From: Streptomyces sp. HUAS MG91
Lineage (GTDB): Bacteria; Actinomycetota; Actinomycetes; Streptomycetales; Streptomycetaceae
Length of the DNA stretch: 64,000 bases
NCBI RefSeq assembly: GCF_040529335.1
Contig: NZ_CP159534.1
Location: forward strand, 2,976,001-3,040,000
Reading direction: 5' to 3'
Shown here: one piece after another, positions 26,921 through 35,864 of the stretch
Position numbering within the stretch: position 1 is the first letter of the stretch
Layout: each line of letters starts with the position of its first letter
Program-made: the position numbers and the translations under genes
Notes under the pieces: model-generated
The model's database searches: none
The model's input: only the letters and a program-made list of their open reading frames with translations
What the model was told of the DNA's origin: nothing

Positions 26921-27325
26921 GTGACTGAGACCCCGCGCGACACACTCCAGGAGCAGACCTTCTACGAGCAGGTCGGCGGCGAGGAGACCTTCCGCCGCCT
27001 CGTGCACCGCTTCTACGAGGGCGTCGCCCAGGACCCGCTGCTGCGCCCCATGTACCCGGAGGAGGACCTGGGCCCGGCCGAGGAGCGCCTCGCCCTGTTC
27101 CTGATGCAGTACTGGGGCGGCCCGCGCACGTACAGCGACAACCGGGGTCACCCGCGGCTGCGGATGCGGCACGCGCCGTTCCAGGTGGACCGGGCGGCGC
27201 ACGACGCGTGGCTGAAGCACATGCGGGACGCGGTCGACGGGCTCGACCTGTCCGAGGAGCACGAGCGGACGCTGTGGAACTACCTGACGTACGCGGCGGC
27301 GTCGATGGTGAACACGGCGGGCTGA
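26921..27325 (+). CDS. glbO: Group II truncated hemoglobin (GlbO-like)
   Basis: GTG 26921 (GTG 26918 is also possible) yields 134 residues, the normal size of a 2-on-2 globin. Conserved features are FYEQVGGEETFRRLVHRFYE, PEEDLGPAE, QYWGGP (Trp G8 region) and the proximal-histidine segment LRMRHAPF. Group II truncated globins bind heme, oxygen and nitric oxide, and are linked to redox or nitrosative protection. The gene is flanked on the right by a three-fold 20-bp repeat. Confidence 0.93.
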   Translation: MTETPRDTLQEQTFYEQVGGEETFRRLVHRFYEGVAQDPLLRPMYPEEDLGPAEERLALFLMQYWGGPRTYSDNRGHPRLRMRHAPFQVDRAAHDAWLKHMRDAVDGLDLSEEHERTLWNYLTYAAASMVNTAG

Positions 27326-27335
27326 CCCTGCGGGG

Positions 27336-27395
27336 GCCTTCAGGCAGGGATGACTGCCTTCAGGTAGGCATGACAGCCTTCAGGCAGGCATGACG
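27336..27395. repeat. Three tandem copies of a 20-bp unit
   Basis: Units at 27336-27355, 27356-27375 and 27376-27395 read GCCTTCAGGCAGGSATGACN with one or two differences each. The third unit overlaps the last codons and stop of the leftward gene ending at 27380. On the minus strand every unit reads CATGCCTGCCTGA-like, so the gene's Met-Pro-Ala-stop end has been copied twice into the gap after glbO. This points to slippage or local duplication. Confidence 0.85.
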
Positions 27396-28078
27396 CCGAG
27401 TCCGCCGAGCCCGGCGGTGGCGTCCCGGCGCACGGCCACGGACCCGTAGGCGGTGCGCAGCCGCAGCCACGTCCCGGCGGCCAGCAGGTCCACCGAGGGC
27501 CCGCGCAGGAACCCGAGCGAGACGGCCGCGTGCGCGACCCGCACCGGCACTCCGGTCCCGCCCTCGACGATGATCTCCCGGGACCAGATGTCCCGTCCGA
27601 TGCGATCGAGGGCGGCCCGCGTCCGCGCCTCGGACGCCAGTTCCTCGACCCGCGCGCGGAATTCGCCCACGGCGGTCTTCACGAGCCCGCGCAGTTCATC
27701 GGCGGTGGGGAACCCTTCCACCCGCCGCCAGCCGCCCCGCGGGGGCAGCACCCCGGCCCAGGGCGGCCCGGTGACGGCGGCCGGAACGCCCGCCGTGGCG
27801 CCGCTCTCGTCGACGGAGTCGAGCAGTTCACCGGCGGACACGGTCACGTCGAGGGCGTCGTCGATCCCGTTCTCGTACGGCTTGAGCAGCCGGGCCGCCC
27901 GGATCGCCAGCACCTCGAACGACGGCGGCCGCCCGAACACCGCGAGCGCCTGTCCGCCGGACTGCGCCTGCAGCCGGACGGCGGCCGCCTTGTCGTAGTG
28001 CAGCAGCCGGCCGAGGAAGGCGGCGAGGTCCGCCGCCTCCCCGGCATCGGCGAAATACAGCACGGGCACGCTGCTCAT
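27380..28078 (-). CDS. Conserved protein of unknown function
   Basis: ATG 28078 overlaps the stop of the thioesterase gene (ATGA), giving 232 residues, so the two are translationally coupled. The N-terminus (VPVLYFADAGEAADLAAFLGRLLHYDKAAAVRL would be the first block) looks like a small alpha/beta fold. No catalytic motif, signal peptide or membrane helix is visible. The gene is the third of the ettA-thioesterase-hypothetical operon. I do not recognise a family with known function. Confidence 0.8.
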   Translation of the reverse strand: MSSVPVLYFADAGEAADLAAFLGRLLHYDKAAAVRLQAQSGGQALAVFGRPPSFEVLAIRAARLLKPYENGIDDALDVTVSAGELLDSVDESGATAGVPAAVTGPPWAGVLPPRGGWRRVEGFPTADELRGLVKTAVGEFRARVEELASEARTRAALDRIGRDIWSREIIVEGGTGVPVRVAHAAVSLGFLRGPSVDLLAAGTWLRLRTAYGSVAVRRDATAGLGGLGVMPA

Positions 28079-28490
28079 GCGGCGAGCGCCTCCGGGTCGC
28101 TGTCGTCCCGGTACTCCTGGAGGAACTCCTTCTCCTCGGCGGTGATCCGCCGGGGCCGCTGCGCCTCGAAGTCGAACGGCACGATGACCGTCGAGGCGCG
28201 CACGTACACCACGTCCTCGTCCTTGACCTCGTAGGCGAGCGTGAACGAGGCGGCCCGTATCCGGGTCACCCACAGCTCGATGGCCACCGGCGCGTGCCGG
28301 TGGACCAACTGCCGCTTGTAGTCGATCTCATGGCGTGCCACGACAGACCCCTGCTGGAAATCCTTGTCCGGCCGGAACAGGAAGTCGATGCGCGCTTCTT
28401 CGAGGTACCGAAGAAAGACCACGTTGTTGACGTGGCCGTACGCATCCATGTCCGCCCAGCGCAGGGGGCAGGCGTATACGTGGCGAGCCA

Positions 28491-28491
<1 letters not shown>
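28075..28491 (-). CDS. Hotdog-fold acyl-CoA thioesterase (4HBT family)
   Basis: ATG 28491 overlaps the ettA stop and gives 138 residues. The active-site block WADMDAYGHVNNVVFLRYLEEAR, with the conserved Asp and the HVNN motif, identifies the 4-hydroxybenzoyl-CoA thioesterase/YbgC class of hotdog enzymes. These hydrolyse acyl-CoA or acyl-carrier thioesters in the cytosol. The substrate is not evident. It lies between ettA and the coupled hypothetical gene. Confidence 0.9.
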
Positions 28492-30155
<1,664 letters not shown>

Positions 30156-30249
30156 GAGAAACCGTCCGGCAGTCGAAGTGTGGTCGCGTAAGGGGCCCGC
30201 GTGCGCGGCTCCACCGCGCGAGGGCAGATACATCCCATCTTGCCGCATG

Positions 30250-30339
30250 GCTACTGCTGGGCGGAAACCCGTATCGGGGGATGGCCCTGAGCTGGGGGTT
30301 CGGAGCCCGCTCGCGTAGTTGAACCGTCACTTTTGGTCG
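30250..30339. repeat. Direct repeat copy 1, left border of the accessory patch
   Basis: The first 52 bases (30250-30301) match 33308-33359 at 46 positions, including 20 identical bases GCTACTGCTGGGCGGAAACC. A further 14-base block (30326-30339, GTCACTTTTGGTCG) matches 33384-33397 at 13 positions with the same spacing. Both copies are in the same orientation, 3058 bases apart, and bracket five accessory genes. Confidence 0.85.
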
Positions 30340-30381
30340 CCGTCGGTCACCCTTGAGCGACCTCGGACGGCCCAGGGACGA

Positions 30382-30609
30382 TCACTCCGAGCCCCAGCCA
30401 TCGAGCTTGACCTTCACTTGGCAGTTGTGGGCCGTATGCCAGATGACCCGCCCCGCGACAGCGACCCCCAGGGCGGGCAACTCCATTCCGAGCGGCATGG
30501 ACGTGACCTCGGCCAGTCCCACGCCACTGGGCACACCGTCGATCCGGATGAGGACCCCGAACCGCTGGCGCCCGATGACTCGACCGGCGACCCGGCTCCC
30601 GATCGGCAC
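30382..30609 (-). CDS. S1/OB-like small protein, possibly truncated or frameshifted
   Basis: The reading frame has clear protein character: VPIGSRVAGRVIGRQRFGVL, then GVGLAEVTSMPLGMELPALG, then VAVAGRVIWHTAHNCQVKVK. This is the beta-barrel pattern of S1-like OB-fold RNA-binding domains. GTG 30609 gives 75 residues. The coding signal seems to continue a few codons upstream (EQPELELP) without a usable start, while an ATG sits one base out of frame just before. The gene may therefore have suffered a frameshift. It is the leftmost gene inside the repeat-bounded patch. Confidence 0.5.
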   Translation of the reverse strand: MPIGSRVAGRVIGRQRFGVLIRIDGVPSGVGLAEVTSMPLGMELPALGVAVAGRVIWHTAHNCQVKVKLDGWGSE

Positions 30610-30752
30610 CTCTTCTGCGGAAGGAAGTTCGAGCTCGGGCTGCTCGACGGCATGGCTGGAATACGCCTCCGAGCTGGGCAGTCGCGCTATGTGGCGACAG
30701 CTTGCCCAGGCGCTTCCCCGGGCACGACTCAGCTCCTCGGAACGGTCAGAGG

Positions 30753-30992
30753 TCAGTGCACGGTGTTCAGCACCGCACGAAAGCCTTCCCCGCCGTACAG
30801 GGACTCGTAGTCGATGGCGATACCAAGTCGCCCGGAGGGGACGTCTTCGATCCTTAGAAGTTCGATCTCCACCCCGCCCCGCTTGGGCCTGCCGTATGGA
30901 GCGGTGGTGCTCGTGACTGCTGGTTGCCGCCACTGTCCGCTGTCGTTGATGTCACTCCTGGATGTCAGAACGATGCACCCCCGTGCAAGCAT
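30753..30992 (-). CDS. Small hypothetical protein, doubtful
   Basis: ATG 30992 to the stop at 30753 encodes 79 residues ending in a charged, folded-looking segment (GGVEIELLRIEDVPSGRLGI, then AIDYESLYGGEGFRAVLN). The N-terminal half looks less convincing. Its start is only six bases from the divergent barstar start, which leaves no room for two promoters. It may be a remnant, or only the C-terminal part may be real. I do not recognise a family. Confidence 0.3.
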   Translation of the reverse strand: MLARGCIVLTSRSDINDSGQWRQPAVTSTTAPYGRPKRGGVEIELLRIEDVPSGRLGIAIDYESLYGGEGFRAVLNTVH

Positions 30993-30998
30993 GTCGCC

Positions 30999-31268
30999 GT
31001 GATCACCATTGATGTCAGCGAGGTGAGCGACGAGCGCTCTCTCCACCTGCTGCTGATGCGGGAGTTGGACTTCCCGGAGTTCTACGGCAGGAACTGGGAT
31101 GCCTTCTGGGACGCGATCACCGGCCTGGTCGGCATCCCGGACCGTGTGCGCTTCCTCGGCTGGGATCGGCTCGCGGCCAGGGTTCCCCGCGGGGCCGCCA
31201 TGCTTCGCCGGGCGCTCGACGGCTACCGAGCCACGTATCAACCGGAGTTCATCGTTGAGTACGCCTAG
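30999..31268 (+). CDS. Barstar-family ribonuclease inhibitor
   Basis: GTG 30999 gives 89 residues, the normal barstar size. The sequence MITIDVSEVSDERSLHLLL followed by RELDFPEFYGRNWDAFWDAI contains the hallmark block (DFPEFYGRNWDAFWD) of the barstar family, which plugs the active site of barnase-type ribonucleases. No barnase-like toxin gene is visible nearby. The gene could be an orphan immunity gene against RNase toxins of rivals, or its partner may lie elsewhere. It lies inside the repeat-bounded accessory patch, on the opposite strand to its neighbours. Confidence 0.9.
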   Translation: MITIDVSEVSDERSLHLLLMRELDFPEFYGRNWDAFWDAITGLVGIPDRVRFLGWDRLAARVPRGAAMLRRALDGYRATYQPEFIVEYA

Positions 31269-31442
31269 CGATGAGCAATCTCCAAAGCAACTTGGGTGCT
31301 CATCGGCCCTGAGCTGCTACGCCCGTCACCTGCGGTATTGGTCGCTGACGTCCACGGTTGATCGTGGCCCTACTCCGTCACCGGCCGGCGGGTTCCTCGC
31401 AACAGGTCCGGCCGAGGCGAGTGCTCCGGATGGACTGACGGG

Positions 31443-31844
31443 TCAGAGGGGGATGATGCGGACCTGGTTTCCGCAGAGTTTAGTCATGTCGTCGCTGTCG
31501 GAGGTCAGGAGGGCGACCGGTTTCGGTTGGCGCAGCGCTACCTCGGCGACTGTGGCGTCAATGGCGTACTTGTGTCCGTGCAGTCCGGCTGCTTTGAGGA
31601 GTTCCGCCGCCGCTTTCGCCGCTTGCTCGGTGACCGGCTCCACTTTGACACGGGACAGGGCCCAGTTGAGGCGAGGCATGTTGGTGCGGGAGTAGGTGAC
31701 TTCCACGATGGTGTTGGCCCCGATCACCAGGTCGGCTCCCATGTCGTAAAAGACCTGCAGCATGGCGAGGAGCTTGCGGTCCTGAGCGATCCAGGCGGAG
31801 AGCCCTTCCGAGTCCAGGACGACGGTCTCGATGCGCTCGCTCAC
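31443..31844 (-). CDS. PIN-domain (VapC-like) ribonuclease toxin
   Basis: GTG 31844 overlaps the antitoxin stop (GTGA) and gives 133 residues. The four acidic PIN residues are visible: Asp11 (VVLDSEGLSAW), Glu48 (NTIVEVTY), Asp96 (AIDATVAEVAL) and Asp116 (LLTSDSDDM). PIN toxins cut RNA with Mg2+ or Mn2+ and are neutralised by a co-expressed antitoxin. The upstream, translationally coupled gene encodes a ribbon-helix-helix-like protein, so the pair is a VapBC-type type II system. Confidence 0.9.
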   Translation of the reverse strand: MSERIETVVLDSEGLSAWIAQDRKLLAMLQVFYDMGADLVIGANTIVEVTYSRTNMPRLNWALSRVKVEPVTEQAAKAAAELLKAAGLHGHKYAIDATVAEVALRQPKPVALLTSDSDDMTKLCGNQVRIIPL

Positions 31845-32089
31845 GCGGCGTCCGCGCCCTTGGAGGAGTCGCCGTCGCCGAAGATCTTCGCGTGAGCCTC
31901 GGTGAGCTCCTCGTCGCTGAAGTGTCCGTGTTCTTCCTCGTGGCGGCGAAGGTCGTCGCCCAGAAGCTGGTGCCGGATCTGGCGGGCTACGGCTTCGGCC
32001 ACGTAGCCGGAGACGTTGTCGGTGATCTTGCGAAGCTCCGCCACCTGGTCGCTCGGGAGCGTAACGGTGATGCGAGTCGTTGAGGACAT
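31841..32089 (-). CDS. Ribbon-helix-helix antitoxin (VapB-like)
   Basis: ATG 32089 gives 82 residues. The N-terminal strand TTRITVTLPSDQVAELRKI and the helices after it match a CopG/MetJ-type ribbon-helix-helix DNA-binding fold. The acidic C-terminus (HFSDEELTEAHAKIFGDGD) is where such antitoxins grip the toxin. Gene order antitoxin then toxin with a 4-base overlap is typical. It should autoregulate the operon together with the toxin; a small ATAC/GTAT palindrome lies just upstream. Confidence 0.85.
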   Translation of the reverse strand: MSSTTRITVTLPSDQVAELRKITDNVSGYVAEAVARQIRHQLLGDDLRRHEEEHGHFSDEELTEAHAKIFGDGDSSKGADAA

Positions 32090-32098
32090 GCAGCAAAC

Positions 32099-32110
32099 AT
32101 ACCGGAGTAT
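32099..32110. promoter_or_regulatory. Possible autoregulatory operator of the toxin-antitoxin operon
   Basis: ATACCGGAGTAT has 4-bp arms (ATAC and GTAT) and lies 10-21 bases upstream of the antitoxin start. Ribbon-helix-helix antitoxins often bind short palindromes at this position. The site is short and could be chance. Confidence 0.3.
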
Positions 32111-32246
32111 GCGCGCAGGAGTGTGTGCATTAGTGCACCATCGCCACTCTCCGTGACCCTGGCTTCGCAAAGTGGCTACGGCCTCGGCGTGCGGTGCGAA
32201 GCTGCATGAACAAGCTCCTGTGCACCCGGTGCGGTGGAGCCGTAGC

Positions 32247-33041
32247 TCACGGCCGGCTGGAAGGCTGTCGGGGCCCAGGGGAGTCGCGTTGACCGATTGG
32301 CCGTCGCCACCATTCCGTAGATTTGAAACAACCCATCAGCCAATGCGCTTCGGCGATGTCAAGGATGACGTCGCCGACCCACGGGATCGGCTCGAAACGG
32401 AGCATCTCCTCCTGGATGCGCACCGGCTCCCAATCCAGGTCGTGGTGGAGAAGGGTCGCATACGGCTCGCCGCGACGCTGCCAGAAGACCATGGGTTCGT
32501 GGACTTCGTTCTCAAAGGGTTTGACGATGTCGTCCGGAGCGAACTCCACGTTCGCCATGTCCGCCCATTTGCCGACCCCCTCGCGTTCCCGTGCTAAATA
32601 GCACCGCATGACCTGTACGAACGCGTCAAGGCTCGCGTCGTCGAGCACGGATTCCCGGGAGACAACGATCGACTTCACTTTCTTGCGTAGCGCCCTGCCG
32701 CGGCGGAGCTGACGAGTCGCATTGGCCCAGAAAAGCCCGCCGCGCTCGGGATCGTGCACTACACAGAGAACGGGAAGGCTGCCATCGCGCCAGTTGTCCC
32801 CATGATCGCCGACCGGTACACGGTGCCCTCGTCTGGTTCGGGTCGAAGTCCCTCCCTTCACCTGCACGGTCAGGGAATCCTCCGTACGCTGCCCGTTCCG
32901 GACGAAGGTGATGTGCAGGTCCTCGCCGTGGTCGTTGCCGCCGTCTATCTCCTGCACGATGTGGCCGTGTCGTTCCAGTAGCGAACGCACCTCATTCACT
33001 GCCATGCGTCCGATACGCCTAGTTTCGGGCACCTTCGGCAT
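32247..33041 (-). CDS. DUF4365 family, PD-(D/E)XK nuclease-like protein
   Basis: ATG 33041 follows a GGGGGAGGG ribosome site and gives 264 residues. The N-terminal domain (about 5-150) has the DUF4365 pattern: an alpha-helix with Glu (NEVRSLLERHGHIVQEID), then GGNDHGEDLHI with acidic residues Asp33, Asp37 and Asp41, and SLTVQVKGG with Gln60-x-Lys62. This is the D...QxK arrangement of restriction-endonuclease-like folds. The C-terminal region (about 150-264) is unassigned. DUF4365 proteins are often found in defence islands, and the neighbours here (PIN toxin, barstar) fit that setting. Confidence 0.75.
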   Translation of the reverse strand: MPKVPETRRIGRMAVNEVRSLLERHGHIVQEIDGGNDHGEDLHITFVRNGQRTEDSLTVQVKGGTSTRTRRGHRVPVGDHGDNWRDGSLPVLCVVHDPERGGLFWANATRQLRRGRALRKKVKSIVVSRESVLDDASLDAFVQVMRCYLAREREGVGKWADMANVEFAPDDIVKPFENEVHEPMVFWQRRGEPYATLLHHDLDWEPVRIQEEMLRFEPIPWVGDVILDIAEAHWLMGCFKSTEWWRRPIGQRDSPGPRQPSSRP

Positions 33042-33307
33042 ATAGCCCTCCCCCTCATGAATATGCGGGGACCAGATTAGGGCCAGGCACTGACACGCAT
33101 GTACGGATCGAACCCTCGACAACACACGGGTCGACTTCACTCGCCTCTGGGCGCAGTGGGAGCAGCCGCGTGACGTGATGCGCACCGATCCAGGTGTCGG
33201 CCACGAGGCCGGCGAGCCACCGGTAATCAGAGCCTGATCCGTCTACCTCGCCTGCGCCACATCCCAGAGACGACCCAAGCCGCCTGGCGCGGCCCCTCAC
33301 CCGTATC

Positions 33308-33397
33308 GCTACTGCTGGGCGGAAACCGGTATCGGGGTGGGGCCCTGAACTGCGGGTTCTCCGTGGGCGTCGGTAGCCGGGCGGTCACTTTCGGTCG
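33308..33397. repeat. Direct repeat copy 2, right border of the accessory patch
   Basis: This is the partner of the copy at 30250-30339, in the same orientation, sharing 46 of 52 bases plus a 13 of 14 block at identical spacing. It lies in the 461-base gap between the DUF4365 gene and the stop of the surface-protein gene. I see no gene in the rest of that gap. Confidence 0.85.
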
Positions 33398-33502
33398 GCG
33401 GGCGGCATGGTCGGTCGGCGCCGTACGACGCCGAGCCGGCCCACCATCCTGTGCGGCGCTCCGGCCGTCACGTCCCGCGAGGGCCCTGCCGCTCCCGCGC
33501 GC

Positions 33503-34939
33503 TCACTCCCCTTCGGACTCGCCCTCCGCCGGTGCCTTCTTCTTGCGTACGAGGATCAGCGCGGCGCCGCCGACCAGGACCAGCACGATGGCGGTGCCCG
33601 CGATCACCGGGGTCGCGTTCGACGCGCCGGTCTCCGCCAGGTCCGTGCCGGGGGTGCCGGTGCCGCCCACCGAGGCGGGGCTGGGCTGGGTCGTGGTCTG
33701 GGTGCGCAGGCCCTCGTCGTCGGCGCCGGCCGCGGAGGCGGTCCGGCAGTCGAGGATGCCGCGCAGGCGCTTCTCGAAGCCGTGCGGGCCCTCGATCGTG
33801 AAGTCGTAGGCCTGGTCCTCCTGCAGCGGTATCGTCACCGTCCGCGTCGCCTCGGCCCCGACGGTGTACCGCTTGTCCATCAGCTCGAAGGTGAACGGCT
33901 CGTCCCCCTTGTTGGCCACCGTGATGTCGACGCCGCTCTTGTCGCAGTTCTTCCGCGCGGAGAGGGCCGGGACGGCGCCCTGTGCCGCCCAGGTAGCCGT
34001 GGCGGTCGCGGAGACCGTGGACTCGCTGGAGCCCGCGAGGATCTGCGTCTGGCTGCGGGTGTCGGAGGCGAAGGCACGGCCCACCGGCACGGTCGTCGAG
34101 GCCTGCACGGTCAGCGCGGCCGAACCCGCGTCGGCGTCCTCGGGTATGTCGAAGTACAGGCGGCTGCCGTCCGTGGCGGAGGTGACCGGCTCGCCCTTCT
34201 TGTCGACGATCCGCACGCCTTCCGCGGCGGCCTCGGCCGGCGGCGTCACACCGACGCTGCCGGCGTCGGTGCGCACCGTGACCGGGCCGACCCGCTCGCC
34301 CTGGTGCCCGGAGACCGCCTGCGGCGTCAGGGTCAGCGACGCTCTCGGCTCGGCGAGATTCACCGCGCTGCGCTGGAGGTGGTCGGCGAGCTTCTCGGCG
34401 GCGGGGCTCAAGGCCTCCACATCGGCCTGGTCGGAGTACCGCCAGATGGCGACCTGGGTACCGGCGGCGGCGTCCTGCTCGGTGAGGGTCTTGGTGCCGG
34501 CCTTGCGGGCCAGCGCGGCGAGATCGTTGACCTGCGGGTACGAGTTCTGCAGGATCCAGCGGATCTTGCCCGCGTCCTTGTTGCCGCCCAGTGAGGTGCT
34601 GCTCCAGGCGGTCTCCTGGTAGCGGGCGTCCGTCTGGGTGGGGTTGTGGATGTCGACGCAGTACGTCTGGAGCATGCCGCCGCCGTCGACCGCCAGCTGG
34701 AACAGGCCCGCGGAGACCTGCTCGTCCTTCCCGTCCTGGTGCACGACGGCCGTTCCGTACGTGTCCATGCCGCTGATGACGGCGCTCGCCCCGCTCTGCT
34801 CCGGGGCGCCGTCGACCGCTCGGGCCGGACCCGCACCGGATATCGCGCCGGCCATCACGAGCCCCGACACCAGGGCCGCCGCGGCGATCCGGACGGTGGA
34901 CCGCCCGTGCCGTGCGGCCCGCGTGAACACTGAATACAC
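33503..34939 (-). CDS. Cys-Gln thioester (TQxA) domain surface protein with sortase LAxTG anchor
   Basis: GTG 34939 lies six bases after AAGGGG and gives 478 residues. A signal peptide (about 1-43) precedes a thioester domain with Cys94 (TYCVDIHNP) and Gln162 (GTQVAIW), the pair that forms an internal Cys-Gln thioester for covalent attachment to targets. Beta-sandwich repeats follow (about 200-420). The C-terminus has the class E sortase motif LAETG, a membrane helix (AGTAIVLVLVGGAALILV) and RKKK. It should be covalently linked to the cell wall. No sortase or pilin gene is adjacent. The gene is monocistronic. Confidence 0.92.
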   Translation of the reverse strand: MYSVFTRAARHGRSTVRIAAAALVSGLVMAGAISGAGPARAVDGAPEQSGASAVISGMDTYGTAVVHQDGKDEQVSAGLFQLAVDGGGMLQTYCVDIHNPTQTDARYQETAWSSTSLGGNKDAGKIRWILQNSYPQVNDLAALARKAGTKTLTEQDAAAGTQVAIWRYSDQADVEALSPAAEKLADHLQRSAVNLAEPRASLTLTPQAVSGHQGERVGPVTVRTDAGSVGVTPPAEAAAEGVRIVDKKGEPVTSATDGSRLYFDIPEDADAGSAALTVQASTTVPVGRAFASDTRSQTQILAGSSESTVSATATATWAAQGAVPALSARKNCDKSGVDITVANKGDEPFTFELMDKRYTVGAEATRTVTIPLQEDQAYDFTIEGPHGFEKRLRGILDCRTASAAGADDEGLRTQTTTQPSPASVGGTGTPGTDLAETGASNATPVIAGTAIVLVLVGGAALILVRKKKAPAEGESEGE

Positions 34940-35258
34940 GTAATTCCCCTTCAGGCAGGACGCGTTGAAGCATGGGGGGTGATGTCCCGCCGCCAGAATC
35001 AATGCCGACCCGAGAGACCCTGAGCCACCTTGAGCGACTCGGCCGACCCTTGAGTCCCTCGAAACTTCCGGAGCCTCCGAAGCCCTCGGACGCACCTTCG
35101 AGCCCAGGATCTCCGCCCGCATCCTAAGGAAGTCGACTGTGGCGACCCTTGGAGGTTTCGCCCGGTCGACGATCCGACTCGGAATCGTTATCCCCGAAAC
35201 CGTGTGTGAAGTGGGCTTATCGCCACATCACCGGCGGCGTCGGCGCCGCTCACGCGCC
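34940..35258. other. Intergenic region upstream of the surface-protein gene
   Basis: These 319 bases separate the surface-protein start from the ssbB stop, both on the minus strand. The region should hold the surface-protein promoter and ssbB terminator. It has repeated CTTGAG hexamers (near 35023-35055), the only pattern I noticed. No coding region is supported. Confidence 0.35.
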
Positions 35259-35702
35259 TCATCCCACCGGCTCCGGCTCGATCTCGAACGACGGCTCGTC
35301 CAGTGCCTGTTGTGCCGGATGCTCGGCCCCGCCGCCCGCCGCCTTCCGCACGGCCCGCCGGAACGCCGACGTGCCGCGCGAGAGGTCGTGGCCGACCGCG
35401 CTCGCCTGGATGTCGGCCGACGTCCAGTGCTGCCCGCCCCGTTCCTCGTCGCGCACCTTCAACCGGCCCTGGACGATGACCGGTTCACCGATGGTGATCG
35501 AGCCCTGCACATTGGCGCCGAGCGGGCCGTTGGCCCACACCGTGAAGAAGTTGGTGTGCCCGTCCACCCATTCGTTGCGCACCCGGTCGAAGCGGCGCGG
35601 GGTCACCGCCAGCCGGAACCGGGACACCGGCCCCGTCGGCAACTCCCGGTAGACCGGAGTCGTCGCGACATTCCCCACCACCGTCAGCAGCGTCTCGTTC
35701 AT
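35259..35702 (-). CDS. ssbB: Single-stranded DNA-binding protein SsbB
   Basis: ATG 35702 gives 147 residues. MNETLLTVVGNVATTPVYRE opens an OB-fold, and GHTNFFTVWANGPLGANV and IVQGRLKVRDEE are conserved SSB strands. The C-terminus ends in EIEPEPVG rather than the acidic DDDIPF-type tail of SsbA, so it is the second paralogue, SsbB. In S. coelicolor SsbB lacks that tail and is needed for chromosome segregation during sporulation. The two GTPase genes follow upstream on the same strand. Confidence 0.9.
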   Translation of the reverse strand: MNETLLTVVGNVATTPVYRELPTGPVSRFRLAVTPRRFDRVRNEWVDGHTNFFTVWANGPLGANVQGSITIGEPVIVQGRLKVRDEERGGQHWTSADIQASAVGHDLSRGTSAFRRAVRKAAGGGAEHPAQQALDEPSFEIEPEPVG

Positions 35703-35864
35703 GGCGTACGCCCTCCCCTGCTCGTCCGAAGACCGCCCCAGGTCAGCGGGGTGAGCGACAGCGTCAGCCCCCTGACGCACCTGGCCACGGCCGCGGCCCG
35801 GGCCCTTCCCGAACCGCGATCCCCAGACTGCCCCCGCCCTCAATTCCCCGCTGACGCCTGTGCC

